A DNA stretch of 64,000 bases from an uncultured Acetatifactor sp. (GCA_910588225.1 CAJUQT010000014.1:18829-82828); one strand, 5' to 3'. Positions 34,940 through 45,253 are shown, counted from the stretch's first letter. Notes: generated from the sequence alone by a model not told the origin. Numbers and translations: made by a program.

Positions 34940-35040
34940 GGAATTCGACAGCATCAAAAGGCCGATTCCATAATAGAAGTTAAAGGACAGGAAGCAGACT
35001 CTTCTGCCATATCATGCAGTGGTGCCTGCCGGTAATTATT

Positions 35041-36393
35041 ATGAAAAGAAATAAACTGACTCCAACCAGTATTATCATGCTGGGTTTCCTCATTGGCGCA
35101 TTGTTGGGAACCCTGTGTCTCATGCTCCCTGTCAGCCTGCGGCAGGGGCAGAAAATAGATTCCATAGACGCCTTATTTGTGGCCATGTCCAGCATCTGTG
35201 TCACCGGTCTGTCCACAGTCAATATCGGACAGACTTTTTCCGTTTTCGGTCAGATTATACTTTTACTTCTGATTCAGTTCGGCGGTCTGGGAATTGTCAC
35301 ATTTACCACCATCGTTTTATTCCTCTTCCGGCGCAGAATTACCCTGTCGGACAGAATGCTGATTCAGAGTGCCTACAACCTGGATACCCTGTCCGGCCTG
35401 GTACGGCTGACTCTGCGGATTCTGAAAGTTACCCTGTGCCTGGAAGGTATAGGGGCACTTGGTTATGCTCTGGTATTCATCCCGGAATACGGTCTGAAAG
35501 GAATCTGGTTCAGCATTTTCCATGCGGTATCTGCATTCTGTAATGCCGGCATCGACCTCCTTGGCGGGAACAGCTTCTGCGGCTATGCGGATAATGTCAT
35601 CCTGAACTTCACCACTATTTTCCTGATTATTGTCAGTGGTCTTGGTTTTCCCGTATATTGGGAAATTGCCCGAACGTTTCGCTCTATACGCAAAAAGGTC
35701 GGGAATCCCTACCCACGCAAAATGAATCTTCAGGCCAAAATCGTCATTCTGGCAACATTATCCCTGATTCTGGCAGGTACCGCTCTGACTTTACTCTTCG
35801 AATACAACAATCCTGATACCCTGGGCGGTATGAGCTGGCCCCGGAAAGTGATGGCGGCCCTGTTTCAGTCTGTGACACTGCGCACAGCCGGCTTCGCCAC
35901 CATTTCCCAGGAATATTTCAAACCTGCATCCTGCCTTGTGTATGTGGTGATGATGTTTATCGGCGGTTCTCCTGCGGGTACGGCAGGCGGCGTCAAGACA
36001 GTGACCATTATCCTGCTCTTCGCCTCCATGTTCGCCAATATTCGAGGCAAAAAGGATGTCAGCATCATGCGCAGGAAAATTGCCGACGATACCATCCGAA
36101 GGTGTGTAGCCATAGTCACATTCAGTTTAACCGTTTTACTTCTGCTGACCACAGCTCTGCTGGCGGTCCAGGAAAGCAGCTTCCTGGATACCCTGTATGA
36201 AATGACCTCCGCCATCGCCACCGTCGGTCTGTCCAGAGGTCTGACAGGCGCCCTGAATCCCATAGGAAAGCTGATTATAGCCCTCACCATGTATCTGGGG
36301 AGAATCGGTCCTATTACACTGGCTCTGGTCTTCAACAGCCGCAGGCCCACCGGGAATGTGTCCTACGCGGAAAGCAAAATCATCATCGGATAA
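35041..36393 (+). CDS. ktrB: TrkH/KtrB-type potassium transporter membrane subunit
   Basis: A 450-residue K+ translocator with the four repeated M1-P-M2 units of the TrkH/KtrB superfamily. The four selectivity-filter regions can be read in order: SSICVTGLSTVNIG, HAVSAFCNAGIDLLGG, FQSVTLRTAGFATIS and EMTSAIATVGLSRGLTG. The short N-terminus and length fit KtrB. Start choice is uncertain: the ATG at 35041 begins the conserved KRNKLTPTSIIML, but the ATG at 35014 is also in frame; neither has a strong ribosome-binding site. It forms one unit with ktrA 27 bp downstream. Confidence 0.92.
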   Translation: MKRNKLTPTSIIMLGFLIGALLGTLCLMLPVSLRQGQKIDSIDALFVAMSSICVTGLSTVNIGQTFSVFGQIILLLLIQFGGLGIVTFTTIVLFLFRRRITLSDRMLIQSAYNLDTLSGLVRLTLRILKVTLCLEGIGALGYALVFIPEYGLKGIWFSIFHAVSAFCNAGIDLLGGNSFCGYADNVILNFTTIFLIIVSGLGFPVYWEIARTFRSIRKKVGNPYPRKMNLQAKIVILATLSLILAGTALTLLFEYNNPDTLGGMSWPRKVMAALFQSVTLRTAGFATISQEYFKPASCLVYVVMMFIGGSPAGTAGGVKTVTIILLFASMFANIRGKKDVSIMRRKIADDTIRRCVAIVTFSLTVLLLLTTALLAVQESSFLDTLYEMTSAIATVGLSRGLTGALNPIGKLIIALTMYLGRIGPITLALVFNSRRPTGNVSYAESKIIIG

Positions 36394-36420
36394 TGAAAAT
36401 GTCAGAAAAAGGAGAATCAG

Positions 36421-37101
36421 ATGAAAAAACAGACACAGAAAGAATATATTATAATCGGACTGGGCCGCTTCGGCACCAGCATTGCAAAACAGCTGGAGGC
36501 AAACGGCTGCAAAGTGCTGGCAGTCGACAACAATGATCAGAAAATCCGACAAATTGCCGAGCATGTCACACTTGCCATGTGTGTGGATGTCACCAACGAG
36601 GAAGCTCTGTCCGAGCTGGGCGGAAGGAATTTTGACGGAGCCATCATCTCCATCGGCCACAGCCTGGATGCCTCCGTACTGGCCACCATCTGGGCAAAGG
36701 AACAGGGAATCCCACAGATTATTGCAAAGGCATACGATGATATGCAGGGGAAAATCCTCACAAAAATAGGCGCCGACAAAATTGTCCACCCGGAAAAGGA
36801 AACCGGAATCCAGCTTGCCAACGATCTGGCTTTTAATAACCTCTTTGACGCCATCGAATTGTCCTCAGAGTATTCCATTGCGGAAATGCTCACCCCCACC
36901 GAATGGATAGGAAAGAATCTGATTGAACTGAACCTTCGGAAGAAATATAATGTAAACGTAATTGCAGTCAAACGGGGCAGCACTCTGCTCATCAACCCGC
37001 CTGCAGACTCCCCCACAAAAAAAGGCGACCTGTTCATGATTCTGGGGCTGAACAGCACCCTGAAGAAAATCGCAAGCGCTAATGCCGCACGGCGGGAGTG
37101 A
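36421..37101 (+). CDS. ktrA: KtrA-type potassium-channel gating protein (TrkA-N/TrkA-C)
   Basis: A 226-residue cytoplasmic RCK protein. The N-terminal Rossmann domain (IIGLGRFGTSIAKQLEANGC, LAVDNNDQKI) binds ATP/ADP or NAD(H); a C-terminal TrkA-C domain (about 140–220, EWIGKNLIELNLRKKYNVNV) binds c-di-AMP in several Bacillota homologues. An octameric ring of KtrA gates KtrB. AAAAGGAGAA precedes the start. It converges on the antiporter operon, with only 13 bp between stop codons. Confidence 0.95.
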   Translation: MKKQTQKEYIIIGLGRFGTSIAKQLEANGCKVLAVDNNDQKIRQIAEHVTLAMCVDVTNEEALSELGGRNFDGAIISIGHSLDASVLATIWAKEQGIPQIIAKAYDDMQGKILTKIGADKIVHPEKETGIQLANDLAFNNLFDAIELSSEYSIAEMLTPTEWIGKNLIELNLRKKYNVNVIAVKRGSTLLINPPADSPTKKGDLFMILGLNSTLKKIASANAARRE

Positions 37102-37114
37102 GCAGTTACCGTCC

Positions 37115-39262
37115 CTAATGTGCGATGATATACAGCAAAGTCAGCGCCAGTCCGATACAGAACAACAGCAACCCGAAGGAAAGGCTCCTCTGGATGATGT
37201 GGTTAGTCTCCCGGAACTCCTCTCCCTTTACCGCTGCCAGATGCACATAATCCCTGTATACAGGCCTTTTCCTGCGCCAGGTGAGATTGCCCAGGCTCTG
37301 GAACCCATTCAGCAGTTTCCCCAGCACTTCCGTAAATGCATTTCCTTCCGGGCGCTCATGGGGAAGCCGGCTGTCACGGTACAGAGTCCTCCGGAGAATT
37401 ACCACCATCGTATCCGCAAAGCTGTCCAAAATCCTGCACAATACACCCAGAAATACCGGTAAGATCCCCAGCAGAACAGGCCTGTAAATTATCTCCTCCA
37501 AATCAAGCCATTTGGGCCATGCATTGATATATTCTCTTTCTCCATTCTCCTTCCTCTTCAGCAGGCAGGGCCGGATGAACAGACAATACACCGCCGCCCC
37601 AATTGCAATGGAAGTCATTCCCCCTTTTAAATTCTCCCATCCAAACCAGGATACCGAATGTATCTCTCCTTCCATACGCAGAAATTCCTGCGCAGACCTT
37701 CCCGCAGACATCATGATGCTGTCAGGGAAGAGGCCCCAGAAAAAGAGCAGCCCGGCGCTCCCTGCCAGAGCAAATACTGTCACCGGTTTCATATACCCTT
37801 TCATCCCGTCATAAGCTTCCTGCCGGGCGGCATCCTGATTCTTCTCCACAAATACTGCCACAAATATTTTTGTCATATATGCAACCGTAAGGCCGCCGGA
37901 AAAAAGGAAGATCATTTCCGCTGCCTTCATAAATCCGTCTCCGCCATACTCCACAATGCTCTCATGCAGCAATGTCTTACTGACATAACCGCCGAAAAAA
38001 GGAATCCCGCCAATTGCCAGCGCTCCTGTGAGAAAAATCCCTGCCAGCAGAGGCTTTTTCCTCCCGAATCCCCTGATATCATTGAGGTTCAGCGCATGTA
38101 CATTCATGTAAACCACCCCTGCCGCCAGAAAAAGCACCAGCTTAATGAGAGAATGGTTTACCATGTGGAGAAAACTTCCCTGCGCCGCAGCCAGCTGATG
38201 TGCTGCAGAAACCGTCTGTACCATGCCATCCTCTTCTCCCGGCATACACAACATTCCGATGCCTGTCAGGATAAATCCAATCTGAGACATGGAGGAGCAG
38301 GCCAGCGTCCGCTTCAAGTCCACAGAGAACACTGCCAGTATGGCTCCGCCCAGCATAGTTACAAGTCCTGTAAGCAATATGGCAAATCCCCAGGCCCTGT
38401 CAGGCAGAAACAAATTGCAGCTGACAATTAGAATGCCGTAGACACCCGTTTTCGTCAGAATGCCGGACAGCAGGGCAGAAGCCGGTGCCGGCGCCACCGG
38501 ATGAGCCTTCGGCAGCCAGATGTGCAGAGGAAACGCACCAGCCTTCGCTCCAAAGCCAAATAGCATACATGCCCCGGCAATATATAATGTCTCTTTATCC
38601 TCATATCCTGCTGCCGCTCCGGATAATTCCCCTGTCACCAGTGTTCCCAGACAATGATACAGCAGGAAAATTCCCATCAGCAAAACCAGACCTCCAAGTA
38701 TCGCCACTGCCAGATAGGTATCCGCAGCCCTCAGCGCCGGCCCGTTTTCCTCCTGTGCCACCCATACATAGGAAGTAAAAGACATAATCTCGAAAAAAAT
38801 AAAGGTTGTATATAGATCCCCCGACAGAAATACACCCATCGTAGCCCCCAGCGTCCACAGCAAAAACAGATAATAGCGGCTGCGGTTGGTATGATGATTA
38901 AAATATTCCATGGAAAAGGCCGCCGCCATCATCCACATAAAGGCCGCCACACAGCCATACATGGCCCGGAACCCATCCAGAATAAAATACAGTCCCATCC
39001 CGCATATTTCAGGAATTTCCAGAGACAGCGCCTCTCCTCCCCCGCTCCGGAATACCGGAAGCGCCAATCCAAGCATCACCACGAATTCCGCCGATGCCGC
39101 GCAGACAGCTAAAAAGTCCCCCGCCTTCTCCTGCCAGCCTTCCGCTCCTGCTTTCCCCCTTTTCTTCCGCCAATATGTGCCGGCTCCGCAGACCGGTATC
39201 CCCGCCAAAAAAGGGAAAAAGACGACAAATATCAGATACATTTCTTCCTTCATATCATTCAC
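37115..39262 (-). CDS. Proton-conducting antiporter-like subunit (NuoL/HyfB type), fourth in operon
   Basis: A 715-residue multi-pass membrane protein of the proton_antipo_M family. The core (about residues 110–430) has LFLLWTLGATMGVFLSGDL, FIFFEIMSFTSYVWVAQEE, the discontinuous-helix and lysine region FPLHIWLPKAHPVAPAPASA, LKRTLACSSMSQIGFI and MVNHSLIKLVLFLAAG. A long C-terminal part (about 500–715) with additional segments resembles NuoL/HyfB-type extensions (WLDLEEIIYRPVLLG). It is the last gene of the Mrp/Mbh-like operon and starts 66 bp after its neighbour. Ion specificity (Na+ or H+) cannot be read from the sequence. Confidence 0.87.
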   Translation of the reverse strand: MNDMKEEMYLIFVVFFPFLAGIPVCGAGTYWRKKRGKAGAEGWQEKAGDFLAVCAASAEFVVMLGLALPVFRSGGGEALSLEIPEICGMGLYFILDGFRAMYGCVAAFMWMMAAAFSMEYFNHHTNRSRYYLFLLWTLGATMGVFLSGDLYTTFIFFEIMSFTSYVWVAQEENGPALRAADTYLAVAILGGLVLLMGIFLLYHCLGTLVTGELSGAAAGYEDKETLYIAGACMLFGFGAKAGAFPLHIWLPKAHPVAPAPASALLSGILTKTGVYGILIVSCNLFLPDRAWGFAILLTGLVTMLGGAILAVFSVDLKRTLACSSMSQIGFILTGIGMLCMPGEEDGMVQTVSAAHQLAAAQGSFLHMVNHSLIKLVLFLAAGVVYMNVHALNLNDIRGFGRKKPLLAGIFLTGALAIGGIPFFGGYVSKTLLHESIVEYGGDGFMKAAEMIFLFSGGLTVAYMTKIFVAVFVEKNQDAARQEAYDGMKGYMKPVTVFALAGSAGLLFFWGLFPDSIMMSAGRSAQEFLRMEGEIHSVSWFGWENLKGGMTSIAIGAAVYCLFIRPCLLKRKENGEREYINAWPKWLDLEEIIYRPVLLGILPVFLGVLCRILDSFADTMVVILRRTLYRDSRLPHERPEGNAFTEVLGKLLNGFQSLGNLTWRRKRPVYRDYVHLAAVKGEEFRETNHIIQRSLSFGLLLFCIGLALTLLYIIAH

Positions 39263-39328
39263 CGTTCCTTATTCTCAACAGGATGCTGCTTATTATCCCA
39301 TCGCTTATCCCTGAAATCCTGCCTGTGA

Positions 39329-40810
39329 TTACAGCGTTCCCAGTTCCCCGGCAATCCGTTCCAGCACTTCCAGAACAGGCCCAAAATGCAGGCCCAGACA
39401 GATCATCGCAGCAGCGGCCATCCCTATGGGTGCCAGCATCATCCATCCCGCATCTTCCACATCCTCCAGCGTCCGACTGTCAAAATCCTTTCCCGGGAAA
39501 AAGAAGCGGATCACAATCGTCAGCATGTAGACCGCCGTAAGCAATGCCGACACCAAAAGCCCCGCCACACCCACATATGCAAGAATATTTCCGTTTTCCA
39601 CCGCGGCTTTTGCCAGATACCATTTGCTGACGAAGCCGCACAGTCCCGGCACACCGGTCAGCGCAAACGCTGAGATGGAAAAAAAGAAACAGACTTTCGG
39701 CATCTTCCGTCCGAATCCGTTCAGCTCATGAATATAATTCCTGCCGGTCTTATGCATAATCGCTCCCGCGCAGAAAAAAGAGCAAAGCTTCATAAACGAG
39801 TGACATATCATATGCGCCATTGCCCCTGCAAGACCGGCCGGCGTCATGAGCGCGGCTCCAAATAGAATATAAGACATATTGCCCACTGTAGACCAGGCCA
39901 GCCGCCTTTTTAAGTGTGTCTCCTTCAATGCCCTGCTGCAGCCATAGACGATAGTGAAAACGGTCAGAATCAAAATGACGCTCTGCACCCAGGTTCCCCG
40001 CAGAAGCTCCGTGCCGAAGCTGTAATAGGTCACACGCATGGCGGCAAAAGCGCCGGTATTCACCACGGCCACCGCATGCAGCAAAGCCGTTACGGGAGTC
40101 GGCGCCACGCTGGCCTTCGGCAGCCAGGAAGAAAACGGCCACATGGCAGTCTTCACACTGAAACCGCAAAAGCAGAGCAGATAAATCAACAACAGCATAT
40201 CCGTCTTCCCCCCGGTCCGCGCCATGTCCAGCACCCCTCCCGCCACGAAGGTGGAAGTCGTCCCGTAAGCCAGCACAAAAGTCATTCCGATAAAAGCAAA
40301 TGCCGCGCCCCCCAGCATATAGTACAGATACATTCTGCTGGCATGAACAGCCTCCCTGGTCCTTTCATGCATCACCAGCGGCAGCGTCACCAGGCTCAGC
40401 ATCTCAAAAAAGAAGTACATGGTCAGAATATTTTCCGCCAGGGCAACTCCCAGTGTAATGCCATAGGTTACCACATAAAACAGCAAAAATGACTTTTCAT
40501 TCTTCTCCGATTTCATATATTCAAAAGAATACAGCATGGCAAAGGGCCACAGCAATGCCGCAAGCGCCGCGAACACTGCCCCAATGCCATCCAGCCGAAG
40601 GGTAATACTCAAATTACCCGTAAATCGGAATACCGTCAAGGTTCCCTCGGGTGCATGCAAAAGCATCCAAAGCACCAGAAGAGAATTCACGCATACTGCT
40701 GTCTCCAGATAAATCCACATCCCCTTCCTGGTTCTGAAAAAGAGAAGCGGCAGTAAAATACCTGTAAATATGGGCAGAATCACTACAATCAACATCATTA
40801 CTTCTTTCAT
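39329..40810 (-). CDS. Proton-conducting antiporter-like subunit (MrpD/NuoM type), third in operon
   Basis: A 493-residue membrane protein of the proton_antipo_M family with about 14 hydrophobic segments. Key elements: MYFFFEMLSLVTLPLVMHE with the conserved Glu, MWPFSSWLPKASVAPTPVTA with the Lys in the broken helix, HLKRRLAWSTVGNMSYILFG and MICHSFMKLCSFFCAG. It starts one base after the preceding gene ends, so translation is tightly coupled. It closely parallels the protein at 40812, suggesting duplication within the operon. Confidence 0.87.
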   Translation of the reverse strand: MKEVMMLIVVILPIFTGILLPLLFFRTRKGMWIYLETAVCVNSLLVLWMLLHAPEGTLTVFRFTGNLSITLRLDGIGAVFAALAALLWPFAMLYSFEYMKSEKNEKSFLLFYVVTYGITLGVALAENILTMYFFFEMLSLVTLPLVMHERTREAVHASRMYLYYMLGGAAFAFIGMTFVLAYGTTSTFVAGGVLDMARTGGKTDMLLLIYLLCFCGFSVKTAMWPFSSWLPKASVAPTPVTALLHAVAVVNTGAFAAMRVTYYSFGTELLRGTWVQSVILILTVFTIVYGCSRALKETHLKRRLAWSTVGNMSYILFGAALMTPAGLAGAMAHMICHSFMKLCSFFCAGAIMHKTGRNYIHELNGFGRKMPKVCFFFSISAFALTGVPGLCGFVSKWYLAKAAVENGNILAYVGVAGLLVSALLTAVYMLTIVIRFFFPGKDFDSRTLEDVEDAGWMMLAPIGMAAAAMICLGLHFGPVLEVLERIAGELGTL

Positions 40811-40811
40811 C

Positions 40812-42341
40812 TCACCCCAGCCCTTTCATCCCCAAAAGCTTTCCTGCAAAATCCGAAGCATACCGAATCAGCGGATTCGGGAAAATTCCTGCCAGAATCG
40901 CTGTCCCTCCCAGCAATACTACCGGCAGCAGCATCCCGAAGGAGCACTTGGTCTCCTCTTCAGATACCATTATCTCCGCAGCCTTTCCCTCTTTCCCCGG
41001 AAAAAAGCCTTTCATGGACACAGGCAGCAGATACCCGGCGGTCAGCAGTGCACTGACCAATAGTATCACCGGTCCCATCCATGAGAAAATTCCTGTCTCC
41101 GACTGCAGGGCCCCCAGGCCCAGGTACCATTTGCTGATAAACCCGCAGGCAGGCGGAATCCCTACCAGTGCCAGAGATAATAAAGTATAGCTCCACAGCA
41201 TCACCGGCATTCTCTTCCCAATGCCCCCAAGCTCCTCCACATGCTGTCTGTGAAGACAGTGCAGAAAAATTCCGGCTGTCAGAAACAGACCACATTTAAC
41301 AAAAGCATGAAAAACCACATGAAGAAACGCTCCTGTCATGGCGTCAGCTTCAAACAGCGACAGTCCGAACAATATATAAGAAACCTGACTGACCGTGGAA
41401 TATGCCAGCCTTTTCTTGAACACCTTCTCCCGAAAGGCCAGCAGTGATCCCACAAAAACTGTCAGCAGGCTCAAAATCATCCATCCATACTGTACCCAGG
41501 TTCCCCTCAGGAAATCCGTCCCCACAATATAGAAAACCGCCCGCAGAAGGGCCAGCACACCGGACTTCACAATGACAGACGACAAGACCGCAGACGCCGG
41601 CGAAGGCGCCACAGGATGGGCTGTAGGCAGCCAGGCATGAAACGGCAGCATTCCCGCCTTCACTCCAAAGCCCAGAATCATGACGAACACCGCCGTCAAT
41701 AAGATTCCTTCCTGTCCCTGTACCGCGTTCAAATTCAGCGTTCCCCCCGGCGCAAACGTCAGAGAGTCACAGTATCGGTACAGGAAAAAGATGCCGAACA
41801 ACCCTCCGTATGCTCCACACAGTGAATAAAAAAGGTATTTCAGCGCCGCCATAATCGATTCTCTGCTGCCATCATGAAGCACCAGAGGCACGGAAGCCAG
41901 TGTCATCATCTCATAGAAGAAGTACATTGTCACCAGATTCCCTGCAAAATCCAGTCCCACCAGCACACCGTACAACAACAGCCAGAATCCGAAAAATCGT
42001 TTTCCATCCTTCTCCTCTTTCATATAAGCCAGAGCATAAACCGTCACCAGCAGCCACACAATACTGACAAGAGTCACAAAGAGCCGGCCTGCTTCATCCA
42101 CACGAAAATAAACCGGGATTCCTTTTAGCAGAGAAAACAGCCTGGCTTCTCCTTCCCCCTGCCAGGCGGCAGTCAATGCCAGGACCGCAGATATTCCTAT
42201 GACACCGCTTACAAATATGGAAAGTCCCTTTCCCACACCTATGGTACCAACGCCTCTTCTGCATTCCAAAAAAGAGGAAAGCAGAAGCACTACACCCGCC
42301 AGTATGGGCAGCCCAATGGGAATCAACAATAATTCATCCAT
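40812..42341 (-). CDS. Proton-conducting antiporter-like subunit (MrpD/NuoM type), second in operon
   Basis: A 509-residue membrane protein with about 14 segments. Same order of signatures as its neighbours: MYFFYEMMTLASVPLVLHDG, GMLPFHAWLPTAHPVAPSPA, FKKRLAYSTVSQVSYILFG and VVFHAFVKCGLFLTAG. Note that the broken-helix residue usually Lys (WLPKA) is Thr here (WLPTA), while it is Lys in the subunits at 37115 and 39329. It begins 12 bp after the MrpD-like gene. Confidence 0.87.
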   Translation of the reverse strand: MDELLLIPIGLPILAGVVLLLSSFLECRRGVGTIGVGKGLSIFVSGVIGISAVLALTAAWQGEGEARLFSLLKGIPVYFRVDEAGRLFVTLVSIVWLLVTVYALAYMKEEKDGKRFFGFWLLLYGVLVGLDFAGNLVTMYFFYEMMTLASVPLVLHDGSRESIMAALKYLFYSLCGAYGGLFGIFFLYRYCDSLTFAPGGTLNLNAVQGQEGILLTAVFVMILGFGVKAGMLPFHAWLPTAHPVAPSPASAVLSSVIVKSGVLALLRAVFYIVGTDFLRGTWVQYGWMILSLLTVFVGSLLAFREKVFKKRLAYSTVSQVSYILFGLSLFEADAMTGAFLHVVFHAFVKCGLFLTAGIFLHCLHRQHVEELGGIGKRMPVMLWSYTLLSLALVGIPPACGFISKWYLGLGALQSETGIFSWMGPVILLVSALLTAGYLLPVSMKGFFPGKEGKAAEIMVSEEETKCSFGMLLPVVLLGGTAILAGIFPNPLIRYASDFAGKLLGMKGLG

Positions 42342-42353
42342 CTTCCATCCTCC

Positions 42354-43847
42354 TCAATCGAACATTTTCAGGCCGCTCTGAATCAACCGAATCACAGGTT
42401 CCGAATTCAGACCCAAAATCAGGTTCAGCAGAACGAACAGCAGCAGCGCCGCGGATTTCGAGGGCTGTTCCTCTATGGATATGGTTCTTCCCTCTGATTT
42501 CGGCATGGGCGTGTAAATCCGAATTACCGTTTTCATAAAATAGATAGCATTCAATATTGTGCTGATAGCCAGAGCAATAAAAGTGGGCAGCATCTTCACC
42601 CCATGTCCCACTGCAGCCTGAGCAAAGAACAGCTTTGAAATAAATCCGGAGAACATGGGCATACCCACCATGGACAGAGATCCTGTTGTAAATGCCACGC
42701 CGGCCAGCTTATTACGATAGCCTGCCCCTGTAATATCCTTAAAATGGTTCCCCCGGGAAGCATCCGTCAGACCTGCCGCCGCCACAAAAAGCAATGACTT
42801 GGTGGCCGCATGAGACAACACATGATAAATACTGGCCACCGTGCCGGCTTCCGTTGCCAGTCCCAGTCCCATATAAATGTACCCTATCTGCGCCACGGAA
42901 GAATAAGATATCATCCGTTTCAAGTCCTCCGTTCTTATGGCATTTACAGAACCCATCAGCATCCCGAGAATTCCGAATACGAAAAGCACATTGACCACCC
43001 TGCTCTCCGTGACCACCTGAAATCCCATCACCCTGTAGAAAATCTTCAGCAGCAGAAAAATATACCCCTTTGACACCAGAGAAGACAGAATCGCCGAGGA
43101 AGAAAGTGTGGAATATCCGTATGCATCCGGCAGCCAGGCATGAAAAGGATACAGGGCGCTCTTAATGGCAAGTCCCACGGACATCAGGCCCAGCGCCACC
43201 ATCAATGTGGTATGATACTGATACGTGGCCGCGAGTACCTGCACCTGCTGTGCAATATTGCTCATCAGCAGATGTCCTGTGACAGCATACAGATGGCAGA
43301 TTCCCAGAAGCAGCAGTCCGGAACCCAGAAGACTCATTATCATATACCTGGTAGCCGCCTCGATGGTACGTCCCGTCTGTCGTATCATAATCAAACCGCA
43401 GGCAGATATGGTATTGATCTCCACGAAGACATAAGCGGTAAACAAATCATTGGTATAAATCAGCGCAAGCAAGGAACACAACAACAGATTCACCATTACA
43501 TAATAGAGATTCCGCTTGCTTTCTTCAATATGCTGCTCCCGCTCCCTGGCTCCGCCCATCATGCACAGGAGCATAATCACACAGAAGAATCCTGCCATAA
43601 AGGCTTCCAACACCCCCACCCTGATCTCATTGCCCCAGGGTGCCGGAAAGTGTCCCATTCGATAGATAAAAGGCTCTCCCGTGTCAAGAACAAATACAAG
43701 CACTGCCGCAGACATTGCCCCAACCAGAATAATCACAGCGGTATTTACACGTTTTGCCCATTTCCCGTTCAGAATGGAACACAGCGGTCCGGAGAACAGT
43801 GACAAAATGATGGACATAAAGGGAAAATTCTGTACAAGCTCCATCAT
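42354..43847 (-). CDS. MrpD/MbhH-like antiporter subunit, first of four
   Basis: A 497-residue membrane protein with about 14 segments. It sits directly after the MrpC-like gene and is therefore the positional equivalent of MrpD/MbhH. Signatures: LFTAYVFVEINTISACGLIM with the conserved Glu, SALYPFHAWLPDAYGYSTLS with Asp at the broken-helix position, LKRMISYSSVAQIGYIYMG and VLSHAATKSLLFVAAAG. The start overlaps the upstream stop by four bases (ATGA). Confidence 0.9.
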   Translation of the reverse strand: MMELVQNFPFMSIILSLFSGPLCSILNGKWAKRVNTAVIILVGAMSAAVLVFVLDTGEPFIYRMGHFPAPWGNEIRVGVLEAFMAGFFCVIMLLCMMGGAREREQHIEESKRNLYYVMVNLLLCSLLALIYTNDLFTAYVFVEINTISACGLIMIRQTGRTIEAATRYMIMSLLGSGLLLLGICHLYAVTGHLLMSNIAQQVQVLAATYQYHTTLMVALGLMSVGLAIKSALYPFHAWLPDAYGYSTLSSSAILSSLVSKGYIFLLLKIFYRVMGFQVVTESRVVNVLFVFGILGMLMGSVNAIRTEDLKRMISYSSVAQIGYIYMGLGLATEAGTVASIYHVLSHAATKSLLFVAAAGLTDASRGNHFKDITGAGYRNKLAGVAFTTGSLSMVGMPMFSGFISKLFFAQAAVGHGVKMLPTFIALAISTILNAIYFMKTVIRIYTPMPKSEGRTISIEEQPSKSAALLLFVLLNLILGLNSEPVIRLIQSGLKMFD

Positions 43848-44221
43848 TTCCCCTCCTTTTTCAGCCGGGTTGTTATCTCATCCAAATCCAGGGTATGATA
43901 TCTGCGGTACAGCCGAATGGTCAGAGACAGCATCAATGCTGTCACCGACACGGAAACTACAATGCCAGTCAGCACCAGCCCGCTGGGAATTGGATTCACA
44001 TAGGCTTCCACATCTGTGACGCCGTTCACCGCCACCGGCGCCTTCCTCCCGTCAATATATCCCTTCAAGGCCAGAAACAGATAAGTAGCCGTATCCATAA
44101 TATTCAGGCCGATAATCTTCTTAATCAGATTCTTCTGCAGCAGCAGGTTGGAAAATCCGATGCCGAACAGAATCATGGCCACAGCCTCTTCATAATGATT
44201 CAGTAAATACTCCAGGTTCAC
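43844..44221 (-). CDS. mrpC: MrpC/NuoK-like antiporter subunit
   Basis: A 125-residue protein with three hydrophobic segments, homologous to MrpC/MnhC and NuoK. It has YLLNHYEEAVAMILFGIGF with a membrane Glu region, KKIIGLNIMDTATYLFLA, and VNPIPSGLVLTGIVVSVSVTA, the latter very typical of MrpC (PxPxALVLTAIVI). Translationally coupled to the following antiporter subunit. Confidence 0.92.
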   Translation of the reverse strand: MNLEYLLNHYEEAVAMILFGIGFSNLLLQKNLIKKIIGLNIMDTATYLFLALKGYIDGRKAPVAVNGVTDVEAYVNPIPSGLVLTGIVVSVSVTALMLSLTIRLYRRYHTLDLDEITTRLKKEGK

Positions 44222-44290
44222 TTACCGCACTTCCTCTCCCATTTTTCCTATTATTTTTACTTTCCCTGCAAAACTGACAGGAAACAGCAG

Positions 44291-45253
44291 TTAATAATTC
44301 CCCTTGCGGAACATGACATAAAACGTATACATGGTTCCTGCCACCACAATACCCACGCAGATATTCAATATCAGAATAAGCCCGCTGCTTAAGATTGTCC
44401 CCGGCGTTCCCAGCGGAATCACGCTTTCTATATGGTTGGCTCCGGTATAGAAAGAATAGCTCTTCGCCACACTATAGCAGGCCAGTGCTGCAAAGCTCAT
44501 ACGCCGATAGGTTTTCGCTGTGAAAAATTTCTCTGTTCTCGCAAACCCAAAAGCATTCAGATACAGAATCAGTCCGGCCCCTATGACTGCGCCGCCTGAG
44601 AAACCGCCTCCCGGTCCCAGATGCCCTGCAAGGATAATATAAATGCCGAAAATCAGAATAGGCGGCACAAGAATCCTGGCCACAGTCTGTAATATCATAT
44701 CATTCTTCGGCTCATGAATCCTGTCGTTTGTCTCATGTACCTCCCTGTCATCCTTTTTATCCACTCTCAGTAAAATCAGCACGGTGCAGGTGGCAATAAA
44801 GAGGACATGGGATTCTCCCAGCGTATCAAACGCTCTGTAATCAAGGATCATTCCCGTGACAATATTCACCGCGCCCGTCTCTTCCAGCCCCTTCTCAATG
44901 TAGCGCGCCGCCACCTCATTGTTCACCGGATTTTCTTCATGACCGAAAGGAGGCAGATCGGACACCGCCATCAGCAGCATGACCACCAGGAAGATACAGA
45001 ACAATGCACTGAACACACGATAAAACCGCTGAAAAATCTTCAGCTCCAGATTGTTTCCAATGTCGTAAACCCGCTCTGTCAGGCGCTTTTTGTCCTGCTC
45101 CCTCTCCTCTTTTTTCTGCGGCGTTTCCTGAAAAGACTCCTGCTTTTTCATTTCCACCGTTCCCAGAAACGGATCCTTTGTCCCATCCATCCACTGTCTG
45201 AATTTCCCGGAAAATGTCTTCTGATACTCCTCCTCAGGAACCTTTTTGCTCAT
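44291..45253 (-). CDS. Fused MbhE/MrpB-like antiporter subunit
   Basis: A 320-residue protein. A charged cytoplasmic N-tail of about 80 residues (QETPQKKEEREQDKKRLTER) is followed by an MbhE-like part (about 85–165; FHEENPVNNEVAARY-like block, AVNIVTGMILDYRAFDTLGE), equivalent to the C-terminal end of MrpA. The MrpB domain follows (about 185–320; ILVPPILIFGIYIILAGHLG, PGGGFSGGAVIGAGLILY). In archaeal Mbh the two are separate genes (mbhE, mbhF). The hydrophilic N-terminal tail is unusual. The start overlaps the preceding gene by 20 bp. Confidence 0.88.
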   Translation of the reverse strand: MSKKVPEEEYQKTFSGKFRQWMDGTKDPFLGTVEMKKQESFQETPQKKEEREQDKKRLTERVYDIGNNLELKIFQRFYRVFSALFCIFLVVMLLMAVSDLPPFGHEENPVNNEVAARYIEKGLEETGAVNIVTGMILDYRAFDTLGESHVLFIATCTVLILLRVDKKDDREVHETNDRIHEPKNDMILQTVARILVPPILIFGIYIILAGHLGPGGGFSGGAVIGAGLILYLNAFGFARTEKFFTAKTYRRMSFAALACYSVAKSYSFYTGANHIESVIPLGTPGTILSSGLILILNICVGIVVAGTMYTFYVMFRKGNY